From: Drosophila pseudoobscura
Lineage: Eukaryota; Arthropoda; Insecta; Diptera; Drosophilidae
Reading direction: 5' to 3'
Length of the DNA stretch: 64,000 nucleotides
Assembly: GCF_009870125.1 (NCBI RefSeq)
Contig: NC_046683.1
Coordinates: forward strand, 55,629,869 to 55,693,868
The notes under the pieces are model-generated. The model had not been told where the DNA came from, did no database searches, and saw only the letters and a program-made list of their open reading frames with translations. Position numbers and translations under genes: made by a program. This document shows, piece by piece, positions 23,831-35,481 of this stretch (within the stretch, counting starts at the first letter, position 1; each line of letters starts with the position of its first letter).

Positions 23831-24135
23831 ATACACGTTTTATCAATTTTCTACACCAGTCGTTTTATCTCACCCCTGATCCGATCTTGTGGATGCCACA
23901 CATTTTTCTCCCTTGTGTGGGCGTAAGGCTGTGGGAGCTCTTGTGGTCTCTGAAAACTAGGCGCCAGGACGGACCGACAGATAGACATGGCTACATCGAC
24001 TCGGCCATTGCTGCTGATCAAGAATATATAATTCCTTTTGGGATCAGAAACGCTTCCTTCGGGGTGTTACACACATCCATTTTAACCACAAATCGAACAC
24101 ACCGCTATACTCGTCGAGAAATAAGAAGGTTAACA
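23831..24135 (-). mobile_element. Decayed DINE-1 / SGM fragment
   Basis: Read on the minus strand, this shares ordered landmarks with the element at 5529-6114: GTGTGTAAC, GAAGCGTTTCTGA, TATATTCTTGATCAGCAGCA, GCCGAGTCGATGTAGCCATG, then the purine-rich CACACAAG box and a TTGTGGATGC-like element reached at about 23890. Identity is clearly lower than in the 5.5-kb element, so this is an older copy. Confidence 0.7.
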
Positions 24136-24287
24136 TGTAGTTAGTTCGGCTACATGTCAACTACTCAAGCAGCGCCATCTGTTGGTAGGTACATGTAAAT
24201 TTTACAAATTACAAATGAAATTTCTACATAATTTTTACATAACGGACTTAGATTAATTACCTAAAATAAATTACCACCCTATTTTAC

Positions 24288-25515
24288 AGCTCATCGTCTG
24301 TCTGCAGACCACCAAGAACTGGTACTGGGATCAGGATTTATTTACAAACACCTAATCGAATGCATGAATAGACCAAAAAATGCAATCTAAGACAAGGTCT
24401 TTACTAATTACGTTTGAAAGCAGGTTGGAAGACAGTATCTTTACATAATATTCACGAAATAGGGTATACAAAAGCCACACTCTGGTTGACAAGAAATGAG
24501 TCTGCAAATACCGGCAACATTGACGTCCCAACCTGCGACTATTGAACATTTTTGTTGAAATCGTGTTTTTGTCAAAACAAAAAACATGCAAGTACTTAAA
24601 AGTAGTTAATCCTGATTAAAATTGTTTCAGCAATCATATAAAATTATCTGGGCAAAACTGAGAGATCTATATAGCTGGGAATATTCGACGGCAGAAAGAA
24701 TAACCAAGTTAGTCGTCATAGCCGGTTGACAACAATGAGTCCTATTCCATGCACACATACCCTGGGGGAAATGGATGTTATAGAATTGTGAATTTGTTTG
24801 TTATCCCAGGCAAAAACAATTTATTTTCAATATATTTTAATATTATTCAATATTATGTAATATTATTTTCAATATTTCAACGATATTTTAAAGCTTATTG
24901 TCTTCTTGCAGAGACCAAGAATAGGTATCAGGATCGAGATCATATACTCATCACTCATCATATACATGAATATGTCTAAAAAATGTCAACTTGAGAAAAG
25001 GTCTTTATTAGTTACGTTTTATCTTCATATCAATATTTATACTTTCATATAAAATTTAAACAAAAATAGGGTATACAAAGGCCTATACTACGGCTTACAA
25101 GCAACATAGCGACTCCTTTTTTGTTGAACTTTTTCGTTTAAACCTTTTTTTACAATAAGTACAATAAAAGCAAGGATTAAAAACTATCTAATCTTGTAGA
25201 AAATGTATTCATCAATGGGATAAAACTATGTGGGCATTGCTGAGAGATTTAGTTAGTCAGCATTATTCAATGGAATATCAAAATTGAGCAATTTCCGTTT
25301 TCGTTTGTTTTGATTGACCTAATTCGCTACTTGTTTTTTGTTTGACTTATTTCGCTAAAACCTTTTTTTACGCCAAATTCAATAATAGCAAGTATTGAAA
25401 ATACACTAGTTAAATAGAAAATTTATTCATCAATCGTATAAAATTATGATGGCATGGCTAAATGTTCTAGTAATATTATAGCTAGTAATATTCGACGGAA
25501 TATCAAAAACGAGGA
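24288..25515 (+). repeat. Decayed tandem array, about 0.6-kb units, unidentified
   Basis: Two long units start at about 24288 and 24892 (period roughly 600 bp), and a third partial unit covers about 25330-25515. Shared blocks appear in the same order: AGCT(C/T)AT(C/T)GTCT..TTGCAGA, AAGGTCTTTA(C/T)TA(A/G)TTACGTTT, AAATAGGGTATACAAA, ATAAAA(T/C)TAT.TG.GCA, and ATTCGACGGAATATCAAAA at the end. Divergence between units is high and indels are common. No ORF, LTR or terminal inverted repeat is visible. It lies just upstream of the Cbl promoter. Confidence 0.6.
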
Positions 25516-25544
25516 ATATGTAAAATAGAACTTGAGCTCGTCAG

Positions 25545-25888
25545 TATATTAACGGTATATTTTTTAAATGAAATGGTATATTTTGGTATATTTCTGAGGG
25601 TCGGACGGTGTACCTTAACGATAAATCCGCGGCCACACCACTCATTGAAAAGAAATTGTGTGTGGGATAAAGATAAAAAAATCGTATATTGCTGAACGGA
25701 GCAAATGAAATGTGCAAATGCACACGGCTAGTGCATAAATAATAGTGCGAGAGTTTCGGTTTAGTGCGTGCGTAGTTCTGGCCAGGTTTGAATTCATGTC
25801 GTGAACGTCAAGAGTGAAACCTACAACTCCCCAAACCAGCAACAACAACAGCAGCGCAGCACAGAACAGCAGCAGCAGCAGAGAAAAG
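25545..25888 (+). promoter_or_regulatory. Cbl promoter module and 5' UTR
   Basis: Tandem GGTATATTTT (25575-25584) and GGTATATTTC (25585-25594) are followed by TCCGCGGCCACACC near 25626-25639, the same layout as the NDOR1 promoter except that the Motif 1 core reads GGCCACAC instead of GGTCACAC. The remaining sequence up to the ATG at 25889 is CAG/CAA-rich 5' UTR. Confidence 0.6.
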
Positions 25889-28162
25889 ATGGCGACGAGA
25901 GGCACAGCTCGTGTGCAATCACAACCAAAAATTTTTCCTTCACTCTTTTCGAAACTGCACGGTGCCATCTCGGAGGCATGCGTCTCGCAGCGTCTGTCCA
26001 CGGACAAGAAGACGCTGGAGAAGACGTGGAAACTGATGGACAAGGTGGTCAAGCTGTGCCAGCAGCCCAAAATGAACCTCAAGAACAGTCCACCCTTCAT
26101 ACTGGATATACTGCCGGACACGTATCAGCGACTGCGCCTCATCTACTCCAAGAACGAGGACCAGATGCACCTCCTGCACGCCAACGAGCACTTCAACGTC
26201 TTCATCAACAATCTGATGCGCAAATGCAAGCAGGCCATCAAGCTCTTCAAGGAGGGGAAGGAGAAGATGTTCGACGAGAACTCCCATTACCGCCGCAACC
26301 TGACCAAACTTAGTTTGGTCTTTTCGCACATGCTGAGCGAGCTCAAGGCGATATTCCCCAACGGGGTCTTTGCCGGCGATCAGTTCCGAATCACCAAGGC
26401 CGATGCGGCCGACTTCTGGAAGAGTAATTTTGGTAACAGGTGAGTGCTCGCTTTGTGGCAATGCATCTTTGTGGCATCGTCTCAACATTTACACACATTC
26501 TCCCGCCCGCAGCACACTGGTGCCTTGGAAGATCTTTCGACAGGAGCTAAACAAAGTGCATCCGATATCGTCGGGGCTGGAGGCTATGGCCCTGAAGACC
26601 ACCATTGACCTGACGTGCAACGACTTTATCTCGAATTTTGAATTCGATGTCTTCACGCGTCTGTTTCAGCCGTGGGTTACATTGCTGCGCAACTGGCAAA
26701 TCCTGGCCGTCACCCATCCGGGCTATGTGGCGTTTCTCACATACGACGAGGTGAAGGCGCGTCTCCAGCGCTACATCCTCAAGGCCGGCAGCTATGTCTT
26801 TCGTTTGTCCTGCACACGACTCGGCCAGTGGGCCATCGGCTATGTGACGGCAGAGGGCGAGATTCTGCAAACGATTCCACAGAACAAATCGCTATGCCAG
26901 GCGCTGCTCGATGGTCATCGGTGAGTGTGCTTGGATGAGTCTTCAATAGGACGATTATTAATGTGTGTCTACTTGCAGCGAGGGCTTCTACTTGTATCCA
27001 GATGGCCAAGCCTACAATCCGGATCTGTCCTGTGCCGTGCAAAGTCCTACCGAGGATCACATAACTGTAACACAAGAACAATACGAACTATACTGTGAAA
27101 TGGGTGAGTACATGTCTACAGTCCCACCTCGCCGATTCCTCCTAAAGCTTTTTTGTTTCTTGGCATTCCAGGCAGCACCTTTCAGTTGTGCAAAATCTGT
27201 GCGGAAAACGACAAGGATATCCGGATCGAGCCCTGCGGTCATCTGCTGTGCACGCCCTGCCTCACCTCCTGGCAGGTTGACTCTGAGGGACAGGTAAGCT
27301 CCGTGTAGAACTCTACTACCCCTGAAGTGAAACATGTTGACCTATTGATATGCTCTTTTTGCACAGGGCTGTCCCTTCTGTCGCGCCGAGATCAAGGGCA
27401 CCGAACAGATCGTTGTGGATGCCTTCGATCCGCGCAAGCAACACAATCGCAATGTCACCAATGGGCGACAGCAGCAGCAGGACGACGACGATACAGAGGT
27501 ATAGTTTTGTTCAAAGCCTGATCCGCCTGCTCCGCTGCCGCCTGTGCTGCTATTTATATATACACATTACTCTTATGATTACTTTTGGTTCGTTTATATA
27601 TACATCTATATCTACCTATATATACATTATATATACAACTAGATCTTACAACTGCTATTGTTTATATAAGTTTAATGTTTAGCCTGCAGTTTGCAGTTTC
27701 TTGCAGTTTCCAGTTTTAATTAATTTGTTTGTTTTAGCTGTAACATATTTAAATTATTAGCCAAAACTCATCCGCAACTAATCCACACAGACATAGACAC
27801 TAGCACACTCAGAACAGACCCCATGCCATCCCATCTGTCCATCCATTCATCCATTCATTCATTCATTCATGTATCCCATTCATTCATCCATCCATCCATT
27901 ATGTAGTTGAAATTCCTCTTTCGTGTGCGCCGCACCGCGCCAAAGCGGAAGTGGCTCATCAGCCCCATGTTCGTTATCGCGCTCGCTGCTTCACACTTGT
28001 TCTTATTCGTTTCGTTTCCTCTCTCTCTTTCGCGCGCCCTTGCTCTATCTCTCTGTGTGCATTCATTCATTTGATGATTCATTTTCTGTTCGCCCTCGAT
28101 CGGTCTTTTGTACATAGGAATTTATAATTGTAACTCGTTCTGTATTATCTGGTAGAGCTTCC

Positions 28163-28205
<43 letters not shown>

Positions 28206-30489
28206 GCACTCTCTCTCTATCTCTTTATAATCTGTGTATTCTTATCCCCGGCAGTATTCCTTAGACTCATCCTCACGTATACATTTTGCTCCGTTATGTG
28301 TTTATTTCATTTTAGTTTATTGTTTAATACTTCCAAAGATATATTTAGTTTTTAGTAGCGTGTGTTTGCTTCCGATCGGTTTCAGTTTGATGTATGTGTA
28401 AGCAGCCACCATATCATGCCCGAGGGCTGGCCTAAGACTGTAATTTATTATTAACAAAACGAAGAAAAATAACGAAATAACAAAACGAAACAAGGCTATA
28501 ACGAAAGGAAGAGAGAGGCCAACAATTGATTAATTTAGTTAGATTATTTAAATGAAACACAACGTTTGCTTCTCTGTGAGTGCACATGTCACAATTTCTG
28601 TCTGAAGGCCGGAATGGACAGCGATCGTTTTTAGCTAAAAAACTAAAAGTATTAGCACAGAAATTTTCATTGAGGCAATCCCTTTGGGCACTGCTCTCAA
28701 TTAAAACTCATCCCTTGGCTCATTTCGTTAACATATCCTTGCAGATCTAGGATCAGATCGAGTCTAGGATCACATCAATCGCGTATATTCGATAATGTTT
28801 ATTTATGTAATACATCTAATGCAATTTTTATACATACATCATAGCCTTTAGTTTATTTTTTTCTGATTTCCTTAATAAGTTTTATGCTAAAACGAAAACA
28901 AAAAAACGTATTAAAACAAAAGAAAAATATATAAATTTTATGAATATTTAATTATTGGTTGCAATTGAATTATGTTTTCATTTGTTCTTTCTCAACATCT
29001 CCTTCTCCTGTCCCCCCACTGTTCACTCTCTTTTGTTGTTGATTCTCCATTCTGTTCCGTTCTGCATGCACAGATCTGCAGCCTACTCCCCAGTCCTCCT
29101 GTTAGCGGCATGCCCTAGCCCTCCACGCATCTATCTGCCTAACTAAATCCTCCGCCTCCCCTCTAGGACATGGGCGACTTCAACATAGCCACCTCCTCGC
29201 TGCACGCCCTCAGTACCTCGGCAGCCGCTGGGGCCGCCGCGGAGAAGCACAGTCCGCACACCTCGCCGCGTCTTGGACGGCGCAGCACCACGCCCAGCCT
29301 GATGGCCGTGCAGAACGATCTCTATTCGGGCGGCAGTCCGGTCCTCAGTCTGCCCAGCTCCAGCTCCTCGTCCACATCATCGGCGGCAACGGCAGGAGCA
29401 GCAGCAGCATCATCATCAGCATCAACATCAGGCACCGCTGCAGGATCGTCCTCGCAGCCCCAGCCCTCGGCCCCGCCGGCCTCCGCTGTCCTGAGCAATG
29501 GAGGAGGAGCCAGCATCAGCCAGAAGTCGACGAACCGCATGAGTGCTCCCCTGATCGGTTCGTGCGTGGCCAACTCCACGTACGGCCAGAAGTTGCCTGG
29601 AAAATCGGAGAACTCTGCGTCCAGCGGCAGCGGCAGTGACACCGCCTCGACCAGCTCGTATGCCATCCTCCAGAACCTGCAGGATTCGGCCTCTGGGTCG
29701 GGCACCGCTTCAGCTGTGGTGGCACCTCCACTCCCGCCGCGTAAGTCCTCTCCGGGCGTCGAGACTCCGGGCAAGGTGACTGCCCCGCCGACCACCAGCA
29801 AGAGTATCGACAACATTCAGTGCAGCATGGACAACGTGCCGCCCCAGACGACAGCTCCGCCGATTCCGCCGCATGTGACGCCCAGCGTGGACACCCTGGC
29901 CGAGGACTTGATGCGGCAGCAGCGCATAGCGACGAGCACCACCTCCCCAGTGTTGTCCCTGCTGGACGAGGACATCGTGGAGGTGGGGCCCGCGGAGACC
30001 ATCAGCGGCGTAATCGATACCCGCCCCCTAGAGGCCCGTGGCGTGACCCTCACCAGGCAGGACTCGGCCTCCTCGCACTACACACAGCTATGCACCACCA
30101 GCACTGGCGGGTCGGTGGCGCTGGCAGCCGCCGCAACCCTTGCCAACGGCAAAAAGGCCGCTCCCAAGCAGACAGTGACCCAGACAACGACGACAGCGGC
30201 GGGGACTGCACCTGCGCCTCCACAGCAGCACCAGCAACAGCAGCATCAGCAACAACAGCAGAAGCAACAGCAGCAGCAGGCCCAACCGCTGCTCTACGCA
30301 AACGTGACGATCAATCAAAAAGACTGCGGCTCCGTTCCCTACGAGAACATCAATTTGGAGTATATAGCGCGCCTGATGAACGCGGGATACTCCAAGGAGA
30401 ATGCAATCACTGCTCTGGGGATATCGCGCAACAACGTCGAGATGGCTGGCGACATACTGCGCGAGTTTGTCTCCAAGAATAGCGCCTAA
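25889..30489 (+). CDS. Cbl: E3 ubiquitin ligase Cbl (long and short isoforms)
   Basis: Long form: exons 25889-26439, 26513-26920, 26979-27103, 27172-27293, 27367-27498 and 29167-30489, 886 residues. Short form: exon 5 reads through its donor to a stop at 27502-27504, 447 residues; D. melanogaster has the matching short and long D-Cbl. The tyrosine-kinase-binding domain (four-helix bundle, EF hand, divergent SH2 with [18 protein letters not shown]) fills residues 1 to about 350. A linker leads to the RING finger ([18 protein letters not shown] ... CPFC, about 368-407). The long tail has proline-rich SH3 ligands ([18 protein letters not shown]), a polyQ/H run at 30226-30285 and a C-terminal UBA domain ([19 protein letters not shown]). 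Cbl ubiquitinates activated receptor tyrosine kinases such as EGFR; the short form lacks the SH3 and UBA parts. RING cysteines and histidine are intact. Confidence 0.95.
27499..29166 (+). other. Cbl last intron, containing the short-isoform 3' UTR
   Basis: Donor GAG|GTATAG at 27499 overlaps the short-isoform stop codon (GAG GTA TAG), so splicing and termination compete at this point. The interval has CATTCATT repeats (27840-27900), a CT-rich microsatellite at 28164-28222 and several AATAAA-like sites in the A/T-rich part after 28.8 kb. The acceptor is CCCCTCTAG at 29166. Confidence 0.7.
28164..28222. repeat. (CT)n microsatellite
   Basis: About 20 CT units, then interrupted by CGCGCA and continued. 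On the minus strand this is a GAGA tract. Confidence 0.9.
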
Positions 30490-32800
30490 AAGTGTCACGA
30501 TTGATGAATGGATGGATGGATGGATGGTTGGATTGATGATTAAAATGATAAGGATGATGATAATGCTGCGAGGAAACCAATACCGAATAATGATAATGAT
30601 AATGCTGATCCCAGGCAAAAGGCAAACAAATCTAAGTATAAGTCTTAAGAAATATTTGACAAAGCAAATTGCCCATTAATCTCTCAAACAGGGTGCATAT
30701 TTGCCGCTTTAGGAGCACACACACACCCCTCACACACGCCTATATATGTATGTATGCTGACATACACATATAAATATACATATACATAGGTACGCTAAAC
30801 TCACGTCCTGGCTTGCCCTGTCCCACTGTGGGGAATGGCCCCGGGCCCCACTTGGCGTAGCCAGCCCACACCACAAGCAATTCAAGTTTCCCCAGTTCCA
30901 AAAGTTCCCAAAAACAAAACGAACAAAAATTAAAAACTAATAAAACGAAACAAAAATGTAAGCACCACAAAAACGCCATGGATATCAAATATAGCTATGT
31001 ACACGTATGTTAAGACTATCTAACTTCTTCCTATTAAGAGAAAAAACATATACAATACTACATATACATGTATAACAAAAACAGAAGGTATAGAAAGTAT
31101 ATACGTTGCAGTTCTGAAAGGAGATCGAAATAGGAAAAACTTGCCCACCCCCCAAAAACAAATACAAAACGAAAAAACAAACAAGATCGAAATGCGAAAT
31201 ATTCTCTTCTCTCTCTATCTCTCTCCCTCTCTTTCATATAGGATATAGTATAAGAAGCAACAAAATACTATATGTACTCGTATAAAGAAAAAGACAGGTA
31301 TCGTGATTTAGTTCACCTTCATGCCCATGAGCCCATTCTCGTATAAGTAGAGCCCTCATATCATCTGAAAGAAGGACACTGAACACTAAGCCCTGTTCGG
31401 TGAATCAGTGAGCCATGTTGTCAATCCGTAGGCTTGCTTAGGGAGCGTTTAGAACAGAACACCGAACACAGCCATTAGAAATCGTAAAATCAAGAATTGG
31501 AATCGAATATGCCTTCGGCGGCTGCCGCCACCTTTCCCCTAAATGCCCACTGAACCACTGAACCGAATGCCCTGAGTTTCCCCCCGTGACACCAACAACA
31601 ACAAAATATTAATGACGCCAAAGAATGAACAAAGCATACAAGTGACGCCACGCTCCACTCCCGGATCCGATGCACTATCAAGTTTACCTCGATTTTTTAT
31701 ACAATGCTCGAACTTTATTTTTTGTAATTGTAATTGTAATAGTATTGTAATTTGTAAGTTCGAATCGAATCAATTAATTCAATTCCGTACGCGAAAAAAA
31801 GTCAAGTAAAAGCAACAGCCAAGAAAACAAAACAAAAAAATCATTCTATTTGTATTACGAAATCCCTTTTTACAGGCTTTATACTATATATATATGTATG
31901 TATGTATGTATATCGTAATCGATCGATCGGTTTTTAAAATTCAAATCAAATGTTCTAGACCCCCAAACCTCGAGAAATACTCGTATATCTACTAAAACTA
32001 AGCCAGATTAGTATACAATATACATATTTTAGCATAGGACACAACCAAAAATCGAATCGAAGCAATGCAATACTCACTAATAGAGAACTCAAATGCAAAT
32101 AAAAACAAAAAACGAAAAACAAAAAACAAAACAAAAAAAAAACGTTAACTCGTAAGTAATTTGACCCTCAACTCAACTACAAAAAGAAATGATATGAAAA
32201 CAAATCACCATATATAGACCATATAGGCAACCAAAAATATATATAGAAGCGAAAAGATTTTGAACTTTTTGCAGCATAGGAACATAACTTCAAGCAAAAG
32301 AGCGGAAGAGCAGGAAGCATAGCTAGAGAGGAGAGCCCACAGCGAGGGGAACCGAAGGGACGAGGAAACGTTTGAAGATGCTACCATACCATAGTCAGGT
32401 CATGTCATGTCATGTAACCGAACAAATCTAAGCTGACATAAATTATTCTTATAAATAAAAAAACAAAACAAAAATAAAACCAAAATAGAAACCAATCAAA
32501 ACAGATATGTACATCATTTTTTGTGGGAAGGCATTCCGATCCGATTTCCATTCCCATACCCATATCCATATACCCATTTCCTGTTACTTTCAATGACCAC
32601 ACCTCTACAGATTTTAGTCGGAATAGTTTTATTAGACTTAATGTTTAGTATCTGGCAGCGATCATCTTTCGCCGATCCAGTAGGGGGTGGGGCTGGATTT
32701 AAAGTTAAGTTCTTTCGGTAGTCATGGAATGGTTCCTTACATATTCTTTCGGTAGCTTCCCTATATCTTAAAGGAGCGAACAAATTGGTGGCAACAAAAA
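30490..32800 (+). other. Probable long 3' UTR and 3' flank of Cbl
   Basis: Noncoding. On the plus strand it is A-rich with many AAAACAAAA tracts (about 30.9-32.5 kb), GATG/ATGG repeats just after the stop (30505-30600) and a TATG run near 31890. AATAAA-type signals occur near 32095 and 32452. The ORFs here are low complexity and rejected. Confidence 0.5.
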
Positions 32801-35481
32801 AAAACAGTGTTTTAGCTTTATTGAAATATGTATGTATTTATTTTGTATTATATTACGTTTGTTGTTGTTGTTGTATTATATTTGACTTATATAGTTTGCG
32901 ATTTTGCGTTTTTTTCGTATTCAAGCACATATGTATGTATGTATTTCTCTTGTATTTTTGAATCTTTTTTTTGTTGTTTTTGTTACATTTTTTGTGAGTT
33001 TTTCGATTTTTTTGTTGTTGTGTTTTTGTATTGTTTGTTGAAATGTTTTATGTTTTTCGTTTTGTTTATAATAAGGATTTAGTTAGTGTGCTGTTCATTT
33101 CTTGCATTGCATATAAATGTCGAAACGCTCAGCCGCTGAAAAATCTGGTTTTTTTTTGGGCTTCGATGGCGTTTTGGCATTTCTCTCTTGCTATCTTTCC
33201 CCTCCCCACTCCCCACTATTTTTCTGCTGCTGTACCCCCACCCCGCCCCGTTGGTATATATATATGTATGTATGTTTGTGTCCCACAACGCAAGATATAC
33301 ATAGATATATATATACATATATACTGTATATATCTACGTATGTATATGTGTTCTGTAGATGTGTTATACAATATTAAAGTTACTATTTTCTTGCTCTTTT
33401 CTCTGATTTTGTTGTTGTATCTTCTCTGTGTATGTTTGTGTGTGTGTGTGTTTAGTGTTGCTTTTGTTTTTGTTGTTGTTGTTGTTACGCCCGACACTCA
33501 AAGAGTATAGGGATATACATATTAGTTTTGTTTCTGTAGTTGTTGTTGCTTGTTGGTTGTTGTATATAAGATGGCTATAATAGGACGTACTGATCCCGAA
33601 TTTGTTTGTTAGCTTCTTAAAGTGTGTGTCTGTGTCGTGTCTGTTCTTTATACCCAATACTCAAGGAGTATAGGCATATATTATCTTCGTGTGAGTTACA
33701 TTAGTGTTTTTTCTTCATTTTTCATTTTGTTTTGTTTTGTTTTTTTTTGTTTAGTAATTGAAATTCATAATTTTCACAATATTTGCTCTTTGTTACTGAC
33801 GACACGTTCATAAGGTTTTGGTTTCGTTAATATACTATATATTTTTTTAAAATTATTTTTATAATCTTCATTAAATGGTTTTCAACAGATTTGGCGCAGC
33901 AAATTTTATTTGCTCTCTTCATCTCGTCACACACAAAACTTGTTCGTAAATTTCTACCTCGTTTATTTTCTTTTTTTTTTGTGGTTTTTTTTTTTTGTTT
34001 TAATGTGATTTTTGTTTTGGATACGATACCCAAAGAGTATATATGTATGTGGTGTTGTTGTTGATTTGTTTAAATAAATACCCTATAAGACATATGCAGT
34101 ATGGTTTTTTGTTTGTTTTTTTTTTGTTTGTTTTCTTTTGTTGTTTTTTAATGTTAATGTTAATAAGTTAATGCAACCTGCAGTAGTCTGGATGCCAACT
34201 GAAGATGAATTGAAGACGGCAAGTGAAGTGAAAGAGCTTCAGCAAAAAGGTTCACAAGCGAAAGTACAAAAATAATCAACAAAATTATAATAGTATCATT
34301 CTATGTTTATGTATATGTAAAATATATAGATATATGTATGTATGTATGTATGTATGTATATATGCTTGTATACAAATTAGACTTTTTGTTTAGCTATCAT
34401 AAATACTTTCATTTCATTTCATTTTGCTTTACTTCGCTTCGCTTCTCTTCGTTTCATTTCATTTCATTTCGTGATTTTCGCGGGGGCTTCCATAGTTTTT
34501 GTTTTGTTTTTGTTTTTGACTAAGGTATTTATTGCTTTTACATTTGGGTCTGTTGGTGTTTTCGCTGCTGTTATTTCATAATAAATATAATTGGTTAACA
34601 GTTAAGATCGAAAGCATCGAAAGAACAGGAGGTGTTCAGGAGAAGGAGACAGAAGAATAGAGCAAGATGCAATTAGAAGCAGGAACTACTCGTATATGCA
34701 TTATATAGAGAGGATTGTAGTGTAGTGTTGCTGTTGTTGTTGTTGTTGTTCTTGTTGTTGCTGCTGTTGCCATTTGATACAAAATTCTAACGTGGCGCGG
34801 TTAATGCACGGTTTTCGTTGCCATTCTACTCGTAGAATAATTATATTACATAGATTATAATTGTTGTTGTTTCATTATGCTTTTTGGATTCATTTTATAA
34901 TTTTAAAATTAAACATCAATCTAGTTGAAAATAGTATACGTATACAAACGTTTTGGTTGTTTCATCATATCATCATTATCATTATCATTATCATCTCATC
35001 TTTCAGACCACATTCAGAATTTCAATTTCATTTCAGCCACAACACGGATTTTCTTTTGAGTTGAGTTTTCGTTTGAGTTTGAAAACAACGCGTTACAATG
35101 GGTTTGGATTGGAGGGGCTAGAGTGTTATTAATATTACAAATAGGTTTCCATTTTCAGACACACAGCGGTTCGTTCTCCGCCGTACCCTCAATAAGTATT
35201 ATATGTACGTGTACGCGTATTATCAATTATTATCGTTTCCAATAGTGATTTTGATTGCTCCTAGGGACTGATTATATTCAATATAAGTGTGTTGTGGTGT
35301 GGTGTATTGTGGTGTGTTTTTATGGTTAGTATTCACGACAAGTTCACGTTGCTTTTAGTTGGTTGCATGCTCCGCTCAAGTGTATAAGTATATAGCTGTA
35401 TGTTGTTGTAGTCGTAGTTTTAGTTGTCTTTGATTTGCATCTAATATCCCTGGCTTTGGAACATTTCACGTCATAATTTTT
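32801..35481 (-). other. Probable long 3' UTR of Unr (A-rich in the transcript)
   Basis: The plus strand changes abruptly to T/G-rich sequence, so a minus-strand transcript would be A-rich. TTTATT near 32815-32822 is an AATAAA on the minus strand and fits the distal end of Unr. Includes TATG/GTAT tandem runs (34329-34360) and TTTCATTTCATT runs near 34409-34470. No protein-coding gene is recognised. Confidence 0.5.
33486..34043. repeat. Three short DINE-1-terminus-like palindromes
   Basis: CGACACTCAAAGAGTATAGG (about 33492), TATACCCAATACTCAAGGAG (about 33650) and GATACCCAAAGAGTATATAT (about 34024) each resemble the start of the DINE-1 element at 5529 (TATACCCGATACTCAAAATG), including the ACTC..GAGTAT hairpin, but the rest of the element is missing. 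Confidence 0.4.

Noticed and set aside
29820-30482. 220-codon ORF in another frame of the Cbl tail
   Set aside because: Produced by the GC-rich and CAG-rich sequence of the real Cbl exon.
33031-33510. 159-codon plus ORF in the Cbl-Unr interval
   Set aside because: Low-complexity TTG/TAT repeats and microsatellites; no protein-like pattern.
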